This document shows, piece by piece, positions 52,281 through 61,500 of a stretch of 64,000 nucleotides of DNA (positions within the stretch are counted from its first letter, which is position 1; every line of letters begins with the position of its first letter). The notes beneath the pieces were generated by a model. The model did not search any database. It worked only from the letters and a program-made list of their open reading frames with translations, and was not told where the DNA came from. The DNA comes from Nesterenkonia salmonea. GTDB taxonomy: Bacteria > Actinomycetota > Actinomycetes > Actinomycetales > Micrococcaceae. The DNA lies in contig NZ_VAVZ01000002.1 of assembly GCF_005771525.1 (NCBI RefSeq), positions 1 through 64,000 of the forward strand, given 5' to 3'. Both the position numbers and the translations under genes were made by a program.

Positions 52281-53675
52281 TCAGGTGTTCTTCCCAGTAA
52301 TAGTGTCGTAATCAGCGAGCGCATTGCGCCGAGTTTCTTTCAGGTCAACTAGAGGATCAGGGTATTTCTCGGTGCCGTATTCGGGGACCCAGGTTCTGAC
52401 GTATCTCATGTCGGGATCGAACCGGTCCTGCTGGCGCTCGGGGTTGAATATTCTGAAATAGGGTGCGGCGTCTGCTCCGGAGCCGGCAACCCACTGCCAG
52501 TTCACAGGGTTAGACGCGGCGTCGGCGTCGACTAGTGTGTCCCAAAACCAGGCTTCCCCCTCACGCCAGTCAATGCCCAGGTTCTTGACCAGCAGACTTG
52601 CGGTGACCATACGGACCCGGTTGTGCATATGCCCGGTGCCCCAGAGTTCGCGCATCCCGGCATCCACCAAGCCGAACCCAGTGAGTCCGGCTGTCCATGC
52701 CTGGAAGGTGTCTGGGTCTTCTTGCGCTGACTTCCATGGGTAGTTGTCGAATTCGGAGCGCATGTTCACGTCGGGAATCTGCGGGAAGTGGTAGAGCAGG
52801 TGCCAGGCAAAATCGCGCCACCCAAGTTCGGTGCGGAACCGAGTCTTGCTTTGGCTATCTTTGATGCTTCCGGCGGCTTCCCAGACCTGGTGGGGACTGA
52901 TTTGGCCGAAACGGAGAAACGGAGAGAGGCGCGACGTCGCCTCGGCGGCGGGCTCTTGCCCATGGGAGTGATAGCGGTCGGCGTCGTCGTCAATAAATGT
53001 TCTCAGCTGCTGGTGACCACCGGATTCCGTCGGATCCCAGATCTCATGCCATCCTTTGGCCCAGTTCGGCGATCGTGGCAGAAGGTCGAGGCCCTCAAGG
53101 CTCCCGAGCTCGATTCCTGATCCGGTGAGACGTGCGGTGGCGTTGCTGATATCCCCTAGGGGCGCCGGTGCCGGTTCTGGCATGGCGATGTCCCGGGCAC
53201 TGAGCGCTTTCCAGAATGGGGTGAAGACCTTGTATGGCCCGCCAGTGGTGGTTTGTAGTTTCCAGGGTTCTTCCAGCATGGTGGCTGCGAAGCTTTCTAC
53301 CGTGACGCCTTTATCCGGCAAATCAGCTTTGATCGCGGCGTCGAGCTCCCTTTCTGGGCCGCCATAGCGGCGCGACCAGTGCACCCTGTCAGCACCGCTC
53401 GCCTCGGCAAGTTCGAGGAGTATCCGTTGGGGGTCTCCGGCTCGGATCAGCAGGGGGATGCCGAGCTGTTGAAGGTCTTTATGCAGGGATTCCAGCGCGT
53501 GATGTAACCACCATTTGGCCGCGCCACCGAGAGGACGGATACCGGGGGTGTGCTCATCGAGAACGTAGAGCCCGACGACGTCGCCAGGCGCTTCGGCATG
53601 TTCGCACGCGGCTATCAGGCCGGGGTTGTCCTCTACCCGGAGGTCATCTCGGTACCAGTGGATCGTCCTGCTCAT
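52281..53675 (-). CDS. Deoxyribodipyrimidine photolyase
   Basis: 464 residues. The N-terminal photolyase domain opens TIHWYRDDLRVEDNPGL. The FAD-binding C-terminal half shows SRLSPFLRFGQISPHQVWEA, FQAWTAGLTGFGLVDAGMRE (longer motif cut) and DADAASNPVNWQWVAGSGAD, the class I CPD photolyase pattern, including Trp residues of the electron-transfer chain. It repairs UV-induced cyclobutane dimers with blue light. Its start overlaps the SDR/DUF2867 gene stop by four bases. Confidence 0.95.
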   Translation of the reverse strand: MSRTIHWYRDDLRVEDNPGLIAACEHAEAPGDVVGLYVLDEHTPGIRPLGGAAKWWLHHALESLHKDLQQLGIPLLIRAGDPQRILLELAEASGADRVHWSRRYGGPERELDAAIKADLPDKGVTVESFAATMLEEPWKLQTTTGGPYKVFTPFWKALSARDIAMPEPAPAPLGDISNATARLTGSGIELGSLEGLDLLPRSPNWAKGWHEIWDPTESGGHQQLRTFIDDDADRYHSHGQEPAAEATSRLSPFLRFGQISPHQVWEAAGSIKDSQSKTRFRTELGWRDFAWHLLYHFPQIPDVNMRSEFDNYPWKSAQEDPDTFQAWTAGLTGFGLVDAGMRELWGTGHMHNRVRMVTASLLVKNLGIDWREGEAWFWDTLVDADAASNPVNWQWVAGSGADAAPYFRIFNPERQQDRFDPDMRYVRTWVPEYGTEKYPDPLVDLKETRRNALADYDTITGKNT

Positions 53676-55249
53676 CGAGCTCCCTCTGCCTCTGCGGAGG
53701 TTTCGCGGTGTTCGTTGAGGCGGGCCGTTTCGATGATGTTCTCCAGCATGGTGGGGAAGATGGATCGGTGGAAGGGTGCCATGGACATCCAGTAAAGGGT
53801 TCCACGGATGCTCTTTGCATAGAACAGCGCCCGCTGCTTGAGTTGGACGGTCCCGCCTTCAAGTTCGTCGATGCTGAACTCCAGCCAGGCATAGCCGGAG
53901 ACTTTCATCTCAGCTCGGAGCAGCAGCCGGTGTCCGGGTTCCATTCTCTCCACTCGCCACCAGTCCACGGGGTCTCCGACCCTGAGGCTGTCTGGCAGAC
54001 GGCGCCCACGGTTCAAACCGGCGCCGCCGACGAGTTTGTCCCAGAGGCCGCGAACTTTCCAGGCCAGCGGCCAGGAGTGCCATCCGTTGCTTCCCCCGAT
54101 GCCTTCAATGACTTTCCATACGGCATCGCTGCTGACATTATCGGCTTCTATAGTGCGCACATCTTCGTAGCGGCGCAGACCAGCCCAGTCTGGGTCGGAG
54201 GGCAGCGCACCAGCTGAGTGTTCCAGGGGACCGATATCAGCATCCCAGGTGGTGTCGATCGAACCTTCTTCTTCGCGCCGTAGGGCCAGGGAGACGGCTT
54301 CGCTGTAGTTCAGCAGTCCTGCTGCCGGTGGTGGGAAGTAATCATCTACGTCTCTGTTGTTGGTCACGGCGTCGTTCTGCAAAGACCTAACCAGAGGAAT
54401 GGTGAGTGTCATGGGCAACGGTGTCACCATGCCCACCCAGATTCCGGACAGGGTGGCGGCTGGCAGGGGCAGTGGGAGCACTTTGCGGGGCTTGAGTCCC
54501 GCCATGGAGGAGAACTCCTCCATGACTTTGGAGTAGGACTTGACCTCCCCTGAGCCGATGTCGAGGATGCGGTTGATCTGTCCGGAGTACTCTGTGGCCG
54601 CCAGCAGGTAATGCAGCACGTCGCGGATGGCGATCGGTTCGACGTTGTTCTTCACCCAGTCTGGTGCTGGCATGAGACGAAGTTTGAGGGCCAGGTGGCG
54701 AATCATCTCGAAGGATGCTGAGCCTGAGCCAATGATGATTCCTGCTTGGAACGCGACAGTGTTCACCGGGCTTTCCAGGAGGATTCGGGCGACCTCTGCG
54801 CGGGAGCGCATATGAGGGGAAAGCTTCACACCTTCGGGGTGGAGTCCACCGAGGTAGACGATGCGTGAGACGCCTTCACGTTCAGCGGTGGCCGCGATCC
54901 GGCGGGCGGATTCGGCTTCGCGTTCTTCGAAGTCACCCCCGCCACCCATGGCGTGGACGAGGAGGTAGACCACGTCGACGCCGCGCATGGCTTCATCCAG
55001 GCCCTCGTGGTCCTCGAGGTCCACGTGGTGAATCTCCACCTGGTCTCGCCAGGGCGCGTTCTCCAGTTTCGTCACCGAACGTGCTGCGGCGCGAACTTCG
55101 TGCCCAGCTTGCAGAAGGCGCGGAACCAGCCGTCCGCCGATGTATCCGGTCGCTCCCAGGACTAGGACCTTCTGTGGGTGTTCGCTGGGTGTGATCTTCT
55201 CTCTGCCCAGTCGATCCTCAGATGTGTGGTCTTGTGATGAATCGTCCAC
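53672..55249 (-). CDS. SDR protein with DUF2867 domain (YbjT-like)
   Basis: 525 residues from GTG 55249, which is preceded by GGAGG. The N-terminal half is an atypical SDR (VLVLGATGYIGGRLVPRLLQ, then VDVVYLLVHAM). A C-terminal DUF2867 domain of about 170 residues follows (GWHSWPLAWKVRG, DWWRVERMEPGHRLLLRAEM). Such proteins are often co-transcribed with photolyases or cryptochromes in bacteria, as here with a four-base overlap, but their reaction is unknown. The upstream ATG at 55285 is not preferred. Confidence 0.85.
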   Translation of the reverse strand: MDDSSQDHTSEDRLGREKITPSEHPQKVLVLGATGYIGGRLVPRLLQAGHEVRAAARSVTKLENAPWRDQVEIHHVDLEDHEGLDEAMRGVDVVYLLVHAMGGGGDFEEREAESARRIAATAEREGVSRIVYLGGLHPEGVKLSPHMRSRAEVARILLESPVNTVAFQAGIIIGSGSASFEMIRHLALKLRLMPAPDWVKNNVEPIAIRDVLHYLLAATEYSGQINRILDIGSGEVKSYSKVMEEFSSMAGLKPRKVLPLPLPAATLSGIWVGMVTPLPMTLTIPLVRSLQNDAVTNNRDVDDYFPPPAAGLLNYSEAVSLALRREEEGSIDTTWDADIGPLEHSAGALPSDPDWAGLRRYEDVRTIEADNVSSDAVWKVIEGIGGSNGWHSWPLAWKVRGLWDKLVGGAGLNRGRRLPDSLRVGDPVDWWRVERMEPGHRLLLRAEMKVSGYAWLEFSIDELEGGTVQLKQRALFYAKSIRGTLYWMSMAPFHRSIFPTMLENIIETARLNEHRETSAEAEGAR

Positions 55250-55329
55250 TGCGAGCCTCCAACACGTTTGTGCCCGTAGGCGCAAGCGCCACCAGATGAG
55301 TGTTGCTGTGAGTCAGTTCAGAGAACATT

Positions 55330-55374
55330 TTCAGCCTACGGAACGGTCTGCTTATGGTCTCATAGCAGGCTGAA
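55330..55374. promoter_or_regulatory. Inverted repeat upstream of the SDR/photolyase operon
   Basis: TTCAGCCT (55330-55337) and AGGCTGAA (55367-55374) are perfect 8-bp arms in the divergent gap between the SDR operon and the XRE-like gene. It may be an operator or a transcript-end hairpin; nothing decides between them. Confidence 0.3.
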
Positions 55375-55486
55375 CAGTCAGCGGCTGCGGATAGCACTGT
55401 GGAATTAATGCCCGCTGCCCGCCCTGCGGTCGGAAGTCAGGCCAGGAGATGTTCCGGTGTGGTGCGGAGTTTGGCAGACTGAAGCG

Positions 55487-55804
55487 ATGAAACCACTTCA
55501 TGCCCAGCTCACGCCGGATCTGGCTCGGGCGGCTCGCGCGCTCACCCAAGTGTCGGTTGATGTGATCGGCGAGGCAGCTGCTATTGAACCTGCGCGGGTG
55601 CGCGACTTCGAGCATCGCGGCATCGCCTTGGACCGTGCGGACAACAACACGCTTCGTGCCGCATTGGAAGAGTACGGCGCGGCGTTCTTCGCCGAAGATG
55701 ACGAAGGGGGTTACGGAGTGCGGCGCAAGCACAATGCGTCGAAAATTCGCCAGCTCACCCGCTGGGAGGGCGAGGGCGGCCCCACCTACGAGGACGACCT
55801 CTGA
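55487..55804 (+). CDS. Small XRE-like DNA-binding protein
   Basis: 105 residues from ATG 55487. The pattern LTPDLARAARALTQVSVDVI, AAAIEPARVRDFEHRG and LRAALEEYGAAFFAEDDEGG follows the short XRE helix-turn-helix proteins widespread in proteobacteria and actinobacteria. The recognition helix is degenerate. The conserved AL-E-GA-F stretch is typical. Its role is unknown; it ends 8 bases before the amidohydrolase start, so the two are likely co-transcribed. Confidence 0.7.
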   Translation: MKPLHAQLTPDLARAARALTQVSVDVIGEAAAIEPARVRDFEHRGIALDRADNNTLRAALEEYGAAFFAEDDEGGYGVRRKHNASKIRQLTRWEGEGGPTYEDDL

Positions 55805-55811
55805 GGAGGCA

Positions 55812-56753
55812 GTGGAGAACCTGAGCAGCAGAACCGGCGACGACGCCGCGCCTAAGTTCAGTAGAGAAGCTGAAGCGGTCCGTGCCCGTTGGCAAGAGCT
55901 GGGGTTGCCGGGCCTGGTGGATATCCATACTCACTTCATGCCGGACAGGGTCCTCCGTAAGGTCTGGGCACACTTTGATGAAGTAGGCCCGCAGTTGGGG
56001 CAGGAATGGCCCATCACCTACCGCCGCTCAGAGAACGAGCGGATCGCCATCCTGCGGGCCTTTGGACTGCAGACCTTCACGACGCTGAATTACGCCCATC
56101 GCCCAGATATGGCGGCCTGGCTCAACGACTACTCACAGCGCTTGGCAGCCCGGGTGCCCGAGGCGGCGCTGAGCGCCACGTTCTACCCGGAGCCGTCAGC
56201 ACCGGATTATGTGGCTGAGGCGGTCGCTGCCGGTGTCCGGGTGTTCAAAGTCCACGTGCAGGTGGGTGGTTTCGATCCCGCTGACGAACGTCTCGGCCCA
56301 GTGTGGGAGCTGCTGTCGGCGGCGGGGATCCCAGTGGTGATCCACTGCGGGTCCGGGCCGAATCCAGGTGAGTTCACCGGCCCTTGCCGGATCGAGCGGC
56401 TGTTGGGGCAGTTCCCGGGTCTGCGTCTGGTGATCGCTCACTTGGGCATGCCCGAGTATGCGGAGTTCATGGATCTGGCTGAGCGCTTCGACGGCGTGCA
56501 TCTGGACACGACTATGGCGTTTACGGACTTTATCGAGCGTCTGCACCCGTTCCCCCGGGAGCGGCTGGGCCAGCTCAGCGATTTGCAGGACCGCATTGTT
56601 CTGGGCACCGACTTCCCCAACATTCCCTACCATTACACTCATTCGCTGGACGCGTTGATCGACCTGGACATGGGCGACGCATGGCTACGGGCGGTGCTCT
56701 ATGAAAACGGGGCTCGACTTCTCGGGTCCGCTGAGCCTGCACCGCGCGACTAG
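55812..56753 (+). CDS. Amidohydrolase (Amidohydro_2/ACMSD family)
   Basis: 313 residues from GTG 55812, which has GAGGAGG ahead. The metal site reads VDIHTHFMPDRVL, later VIHCGSGP, LVIAHLGMPEY and the Asp in VLGTDFPNIPY. This TIM-barrel family includes decarboxylases and lactonases. The substrate is not evident. The longer frame starting at 55584 lies over the XRE-like gene in another reading frame and was not used. Confidence 0.88.
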   Translation: MENLSSRTGDDAAPKFSREAEAVRARWQELGLPGLVDIHTHFMPDRVLRKVWAHFDEVGPQLGQEWPITYRRSENERIAILRAFGLQTFTTLNYAHRPDMAAWLNDYSQRLAARVPEAALSATFYPEPSAPDYVAEAVAAGVRVFKVHVQVGGFDPADERLGPVWELLSAAGIPVVIHCGSGPNPGEFTGPCRIERLLGQFPGLRLVIAHLGMPEYAEFMDLAERFDGVHLDTTMAFTDFIERLHPFPRERLGQLSDLQDRIVLGTDFPNIPYHYTHSLDALIDLDMGDAWLRAVLYENGARLLGSAEPAPRD

Positions 56754-56777
56754 CTCCCGACGTCCTGGGTGTTCTGG

Positions 56778-58178
56778 TTAGCCGCTCTCGGTCTTCTCGC
56801 CGCCCTTCGCCGTGTCTTTGGTGCCCGACTCGGACATCGCTTCACCGATGGCAGAGCCTTGAACCTTCGCTTGAAGAATCGACCCCAGATCGATGCCGGT
56901 GGCGGCCTCAACCCGCTTGAACACCCCGGCCAGGGCCACCGAGGACTCGCCGTCAAAGTGCTGGGATGCTCCTGATTCGCCGGTTCCGCCGATCAGCGTC
57001 ATCGATCCGATGTTGGAGTAGCCGGCAGCGAAGGAGTCCATCAGCTGCGGCAGGACTGCAAGTGCTTCGCGGGCCAGCACGGCCTCTTGGTTCTCGCGCA
57101 GTGCTTCGGCCTCTGCGCGGATGGCGGCGGCCTTGGCCTCACCTTGTTCGCGAATGGCCGTGGCCTCAGCCTCAGAGCGCTGCAGGCGGGCGCGAGCCTC
57201 GGACTCGGCGACCAGTGCCTCGGCTTCGGCGGCCTTGGTGCGTTCGTAGGCCTCCGCGTCGGCGCGCTTCTGCTGCTTGTAGAGATCAGCATCGGCAACG
57301 CGTTTGACCTCGGCGTCGAGTTCAGCCTGTCGGTTCTCGGCTCGCTGGCCGAGCACTTCCTGGCGTGCCTTTTCGCCGGCGAGCGCTTCAGCCTGTTCAG
57401 CTTCGGCTCGTGCTTGGCCGACTCGAGAGGTCGCTGCGGCCTGGTTCGAGTCGTACTCAGTCTCCTCGATCAGGTTCTGCTCGCTGTTGGAGATGCGCTC
57501 TTTGGCGATCGCGCGCTCGGCATTGGTGGCGGCGATCTCGGCGGCTTGGCGTTTGGCCTCGATCTCCGGAGCACCCAAGGAGGCGATGTATCCCGAGTCG
57601 TCGGTGATTTCGCGGATCTGGAAGGAGTCCAGCAGCAGGCCCTGGGTCAGCAGTTCTGGAGAGATCGATTCGGAGATTTCATCGGAGAACTTCTGCCGGT
57701 CCCGCATCAGCTGGATGACTGTCTGCTGGGCCATCAGACCGCGCAGTGCGCCCTCCAGCTGGTCTTGGGTGTACTCGACCACGGCGTCGTCCTGGGAGGC
57801 GAAGCGCTCGGAGGCCGCTTTGACGTCCTCGACCGTACTGCCGATTTTCACCAGTGCGACTGCCTCGGCGTTGATGGTCACATTGTCGTGGCTCTGCGCG
57901 GTGACCGTCATCAAGACTTGCCGGGAGCGCAGAGAGATGATCTCATGCCGCTGCCGAATCGGGTTGACGATCGCGCGTCCATTGACGATGACCTGTTTGG
58001 GTCGTGAACCGGGGGTGTCGGAACGCGCGGACTTACCGGTGACCACCAGCGCCTCATCCGCGCGGGCCACCTTGGTCCAGGCACGCATGATGATCAGCCC
58101 GATGACACCGGCCAGCAGTGCCACAACGATCAGGACGACCACGATGGCCAACGTGCCGCCTGTTGTCAGAATGTCCAT
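56778..58178 (-). CDS. Flotillin/SPFH-family membrane protein
   Basis: 466 residues. One N-terminal TM helix (about 8-32), an SPFH domain (about 40-220; VNGRAIVNPIRQRHEIISL, NVTINAEAVALVKIG) and a long coiled coil (about 225-390) rich in Ala-Glu repeats, typical of flotillins. A Gly-rich end carries the oligomerisation part. Flotillins organise functional membrane microdomains. No NfeD-type partner is next to it here. A start at 58178 fits the family well. Confidence 0.92.
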   Translation of the reverse strand: MDILTTGGTLAIVVVLIVVALLAGVIGLIIMRAWTKVARADEALVVTGKSARSDTPGSRPKQVIVNGRAIVNPIRQRHEIISLRSRQVLMTVTAQSHDNVTINAEAVALVKIGSTVEDVKAASERFASQDDAVVEYTQDQLEGALRGLMAQQTVIQLMRDRQKFSDEISESISPELLTQGLLLDSFQIREITDDSGYIASLGAPEIEAKRQAAEIAATNAERAIAKERISNSEQNLIEETEYDSNQAAATSRVGQARAEAEQAEALAGEKARQEVLGQRAENRQAELDAEVKRVADADLYKQQKRADAEAYERTKAAEAEALVAESEARARLQRSEAEATAIREQGEAKAAAIRAEAEALRENQEAVLAREALAVLPQLMDSFAAGYSNIGSMTLIGGTGESGASQHFDGESSVALAGVFKRVEAATGIDLGSILQAKVQGSAIGEAMSESGTKDTAKGGEKTESG

Positions 58179-58486
58179 GTGGTCCTGCCTCCAGTCGCTT
58201 TAGCGCTTACGTAGAACTGCTAGATCCTCAGCTCTCTCCTGTTGTCACCCTACCTACGACCCAGGAGGCTTGTCCGCAGATTGCGCAAGGAGACTTTCGG
58301 TGAAGCGACCTGTCTATAGCAGCAAGAAGTTGACTGCTGAGCACGAAGCTTAGAAGTTGCCCAACAGATCCACTGGTGCCCCACGAGGAATTTCTCAGAG
58401 CCGAGGGACTCCACGGCCGTGGAAGCGACAATACGAGGCAGTCGAGAATTGTCTGATGAGACGGGTGGTTAGAGGGCGGCGGGAGA
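58179..58486. other. Gap between flotillin and flavin reductase genes
   Basis: No gene seen. TCCACGGCCGTGGA at 58410-58423 is a perfect 14-bp palindrome and could be a hairpin terminator for the flavin-reductase gene. Confidence 0.35.
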
Positions 58487-59032
58487 TCAGGCCGCTACCG
58501 GAGTCTCCAATTCACGGAATCCGGAAGCTTGGAAGACCAGAGGCTCGATCCCGTCCTGTGCGCTCACACTCTTGACCTCCATGACGACCACAGTGTGGTC
58601 CCCGGCCATATGCTCACCAACCACCTCACAGTCCAACCACACTGGAGAACCGTCAATGAGCACGGCTCCAGTCTCGGCAGTCGTGGTGGACAGCCCAGCG
58701 AATCGATCGCCTCCTTTTGAAGCAAGTTGCATGCAGGCAGCCGCGTGGTTATTGCTCAGGATGGAAATCCCTATATTTGGGGCATCCTTCAGGACAGGCC
58801 ACGTCGTAGAGCTGTTCTGTACAGCAAACATGACCATCGGTGGATAGAAGGAGACTCCCACAGTGAAAGAAGACGCTGCGATACCGATCAGCTCACCGTC
58901 TATCTGCGCACAAAGTGCGGCAACCCCGGAGGGGAAGGCGGCGAATGCTTCTTTGACGATCTGCCCACCCTCACCCACAGACTCCAGAGTGCGCTCGCCA
59001 GTATCGGTGATCTCGTTTTCTAAGAAGTTCAT
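58487..59032 (-). CDS. Flavin reductase of two-component monooxygenase
   Basis: 181 residues from ATG 59032, preceded by GGGAGAG. DIM6/NTAB-family motifs: FPSGVAALCA, GIAASSFTVGVSFYPPMVMFAV, SILSNNHAAACMQLA and DRFAGLSTT. It reduces FMN or FAD with NAD(P)H and feeds reduced flavin to a monooxygenase. The partner is plausibly the LLM-class enzyme 3.8 kb away in the same cluster. Divergent from the FCD regulator gene, with a shared 222-base promoter region. Confidence 0.9.
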   Translation of the reverse strand: MNFLENEITDTGERTLESVGEGGQIVKEAFAAFPSGVAALCAQIDGELIGIAASSFTVGVSFYPPMVMFAVQNSSTTWPVLKDAPNIGISILSNNHAAACMQLASKGGDRFAGLSTTTAETGAVLIDGSPVWLDCEVVGEHMAGDHTVVVMEVKSVSAQDGIEPLVFQASGFRELETPVAA

Positions 59033-59066
59033 CGGTTCTCTCCCACAAGTCGTGAATATCCAATGC

Positions 59067-59078
59067 ATCTACGTAGAT
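59067..59078. promoter_or_regulatory. Operator candidate in divergent promoter region
   Basis: ATCTACGTAGAT is a perfect 12-bp palindrome; nearby ATGCAT (59064-59069) recurs as ATGCAT at 59095-59100. It lies 35 bases before the flavin-reductase start and may be bound by the FCD regulator. The rest of the 222-base gap shows no other clear element. Confidence 0.4.
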
Positions 59079-59254
59079 CAGAAATGAGGAACGTATGCAT
59101 GTTTCAAGAATATACGCCAGGCATGAGTCGCGAAATTGACGAGCCTGTTACTGTAGTGTTTCTTTTACTGCACTTTCGAATGCCGTGGTGCTATCTTGGA
59201 GAATGCGTGCAGAATGATGTTGGCCTGTCATAACAGCAGATACAAGGAGAACCG

Positions 59255-60046
59255 ATGACCGCGGTGGCGCCAGAGAGTCGGAAGGCTGACTACACGCATC
59301 TCACTCCTGAGGAATTCCGGCTCATTCGAATCCTCAGCGAATTTGAGACCCCCACCGGTGCACGAGTCGTCACCCGGCAAGCTTTGGACGAGGGCGTTGA
59401 GCTCAGCGAAGCCACTGTTTCCCGTATTCTCCTTCGGTTAGACCGGATGGGACTGACTACGCGCGTTGAGCGTAAGGGGCGTCTGGTCACCGAGGAAGGT
59501 CGCCAGCTTGTTGACGACACTCAGCAGAGCCGACTGATCCACGATGAGCTCCGCCACGCGCTGAACATCACGGACGTGAGTCAGCTGGTAGATCTGTTGC
59601 GTGCACGCCGCGGCTTGGAGCAAGAGGCGGCTCTCCTGGCGGCCCAGCACGCGACCGCTGAAGATCTGGAAGAGCTCAGGGCCAACGTGGAGCTCTACCG
59701 GCGAACAGTCGGAACGCCTGACGGCATCCGCCCTGGCATGGAGTTCCACCGGTTACTCATCCGGGCGGCTCGCAGCCCCCTGCTGGAGGCGATCGCGCGC
59801 ACCATCTTGTACGACCCGGTAGAGAAATTTGAGCCTGCGCTCTCAGCCATAGTCGGCGAACACGGAGATCTCGACCAGGCGGTGGCTCAGCACGTCGAGA
59901 TCGTTGACGCCGTGGAGGCCGGCGACGCCGATCGCGCACGCCGCCTAGTCCACGCTCACCTCAGCGATTTCTTAGAAGAGGCTGATCTTTTTACCAAGCA
60001 CGCTAATCCATCTGTGGTACGTCGGCTGCTCGCACTCATCCTCTGA
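59255..60046 (+). CDS. FCD-domain transcriptional regulator
   Basis: 263 residues. The N-terminal winged helix (LTPEEFRLIRILSEFE, then VVTRQALDEGVELSEATVSR) is followed by the all-helical FCD ligand-binding domain (LLRARRGLEQEAALLAAQHA, MEFHRLLIRAARSPLLEAI, HVEIVDAVEAGDADRARRLV, HAHLSDFLEEA). The FCD metal-binding Asp/His positions look present. The HTH is not a classical GntR start, so it is a divergent FCD regulator. Likely controls the neighbouring catabolic genes. It is convergent with the amidohydrolase gene. Confidence 0.88.
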   Translation: MTAVAPESRKADYTHLTPEEFRLIRILSEFETPTGARVVTRQALDEGVELSEATVSRILLRLDRMGLTTRVERKGRLVTEEGRQLVDDTQQSRLIHDELRHALNITDVSQLVDLLRARRGLEQEAALLAAQHATAEDLEELRANVELYRRTVGTPDGIRPGMEFHRLLIRAARSPLLEAIARTILYDPVEKFEPALSAIVGEHGDLDQAVAQHVEIVDAVEAGDADRARRLVHAHLSDFLEEADLFTKHANPSVVRRLLALIL

Positions 60047-60056
60047 GGCTTCCGCT

Positions 60057-61493
60057 CTAGAAGCGGGGGTAGGAGAGCGGGAAATGCTCCTCCACCCCAC
60101 GCCCAGCCCAATCATGCTGGGGCCAACGCTCCCAGATCCGTTCGGAAGCGTCCTGGACCGCTGCAGCAGATTTCTTCACGTCAATAGTGGGCACCGCGCC
60201 ATCGTCGACCACGACCTTCCCGTCCACCAGGACAGTCTCTACGTCGGTGGGCTGAGCGTAGTAGACGATATTGCGGATCGGATCGCGCAACGGCTGCATG
60301 GAGAGGGTGTCTGTCCGCCAGAATACAAGGTCCGCCTTGGCCTGCTCGCAGATGCGCCCAAGGTCGGTCCGCCCCAGGGCTTCAGCCCCTTCTATGGTAG
60401 CGGCGGCGAAGACCTCGCCAGCGGTCACAGCGTGTGAATGCTTCTCGATGATCTTCCCGATAACGGAGGTCCACCGACAGGATTCGATCATCGACTGAGC
60501 CACCGTGTCGGTGCCCAATGAGATTCGGACTCCCCGGTCTCGATACTTCTTGAAGGACTCCAAGGCTATCCCGTTGCGAGCGAAGACCCAGGCGTTGTAG
60601 GCCACCGTAGCTCCGGTCTCGGCCAACAAGCCCAAGTCGTCACCGGGGAAGTTCACCCAAGAGTTCCCTGTCGTGAATATCACGTGACCTAGGACTGGCT
60701 TATGTGCCAGGAACCCGATGTCATACAGCCACTCCACGGGGGTGCGGCCATGTCTTTGGGTCATTTCCTGGAATTCAAAGACGCTTTGCGCGGCATGGGT
60801 GGTCACCGGCAATCCACGCTCCGTAGCCGCCTCAGCACTAGCCATCAGCAAGTCCTCAGTACAGGTGTCTACCTGGGCCGGGTAGAAAGCGCCCTGAATC
60901 CGGCCATTGTCTAGATTCACCGAGTCAGCCAGATCCACCGCGTGCTGAAAGCCCTCCCAGCCGGCTCGCTCATCCCACTCGTACTCAACTCTTTTGCCAT
61001 CACGCGTCAACCAACGCCCGGAGCGGTAGCTGTGTCCCACGTAAGCCCGAATCCCGTGACGCTCGGCTTGCTCAGCGAAGAACTCCGCCTCGCTTCCCAT
61101 TTGCAGCACAGTTGTACAGCCAGACAGCAGCAATTCTGCAATGGAGAACGTCACCGACGCGTGCTGGCCCTGGACATCCAAGGCCATTGCCTTTGGGGGG
61201 AGTATGTCCGCCAAAGTGCTGGAGTAGAACTGCCGGCGCTCGGAATCTTCCGCCAAGGACTTGTCCACTGGAGATTCCTGCAGATGCGCGTGAGTGGAGA
61301 CAAACCCCGGGGCAATCACCGACTCGGTGTTGACCGTAGCGTCCACGTGACCGTTGAATTCTTGGCCCACATAGAGAATTCGGTCATCTTGTACGACCAC
61401 ACAGCCGTCCCGAAGGAGACGGTGGCCGCCATCTTGTCCGTCAACTGCAGATTTGTAGGCAATGATCCATGGGGCGTTGTAACGAGTAATCAT
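60057..61493 (-). CDS. Deaminase-type amidohydrolase (TrzA/AtzA/cytosine deaminase-like)
   Basis: 478 residues from ATG 61493. Metal ligands: FVSTHAHLQESPVDKSL (HxH), VTTHAAQSVFEF, VLGHVIFTTGNS and LGTDTVAQSM. The family hydrolyses C-N or C-Cl bonds on heterocycles (chlorohydrolases, guanine and 8-oxoguanine deaminases, SAH deaminase). Substrate unknown. It follows the amidase by 7 bases and belongs to the operon amidase-amidohydrolase after the LLM gene. The longer upstream frame lies within the amidase gene. Confidence 0.9.
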   Translation of the reverse strand: MITRYNAPWIIAYKSAVDGQDGGHRLLRDGCVVVQDDRILYVGQEFNGHVDATVNTESVIAPGFVSTHAHLQESPVDKSLAEDSERRQFYSSTLADILPPKAMALDVQGQHASVTFSIAELLLSGCTTVLQMGSEAEFFAEQAERHGIRAYVGHSYRSGRWLTRDGKRVEYEWDERAGWEGFQHAVDLADSVNLDNGRIQGAFYPAQVDTCTEDLLMASAEAATERGLPVTTHAAQSVFEFQEMTQRHGRTPVEWLYDIGFLAHKPVLGHVIFTTGNSWVNFPGDDLGLLAETGATVAYNAWVFARNGIALESFKKYRDRGVRISLGTDTVAQSMIESCRWTSVIGKIIEKHSHAVTAGEVFAAATIEGAEALGRTDLGRICEQAKADLVFWRTDTLSMQPLRDPIRNIVYYAQPTDVETVLVDGKVVVDDGAVPTIDVKKSAAAVQDASERIWERWPQHDWAGRGVEEHFPLSYPRF

Positions 61494-61500
61494 GTTTTCC

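Noticed and set aside
54865-55194. Arg-rich 109-residue plus-strand ORF
   Set aside because: Antisense to the SDR/DUF2867 gene, with the Arg/Pro bias of a GC-rich shadow frame.
57087-58203. Two long plus-strand ORFs over the flotillin gene
   Set aside because: The flotillin frame has SPFH and coiled-coil patterns; the opposite frames are low-complexity shadows.
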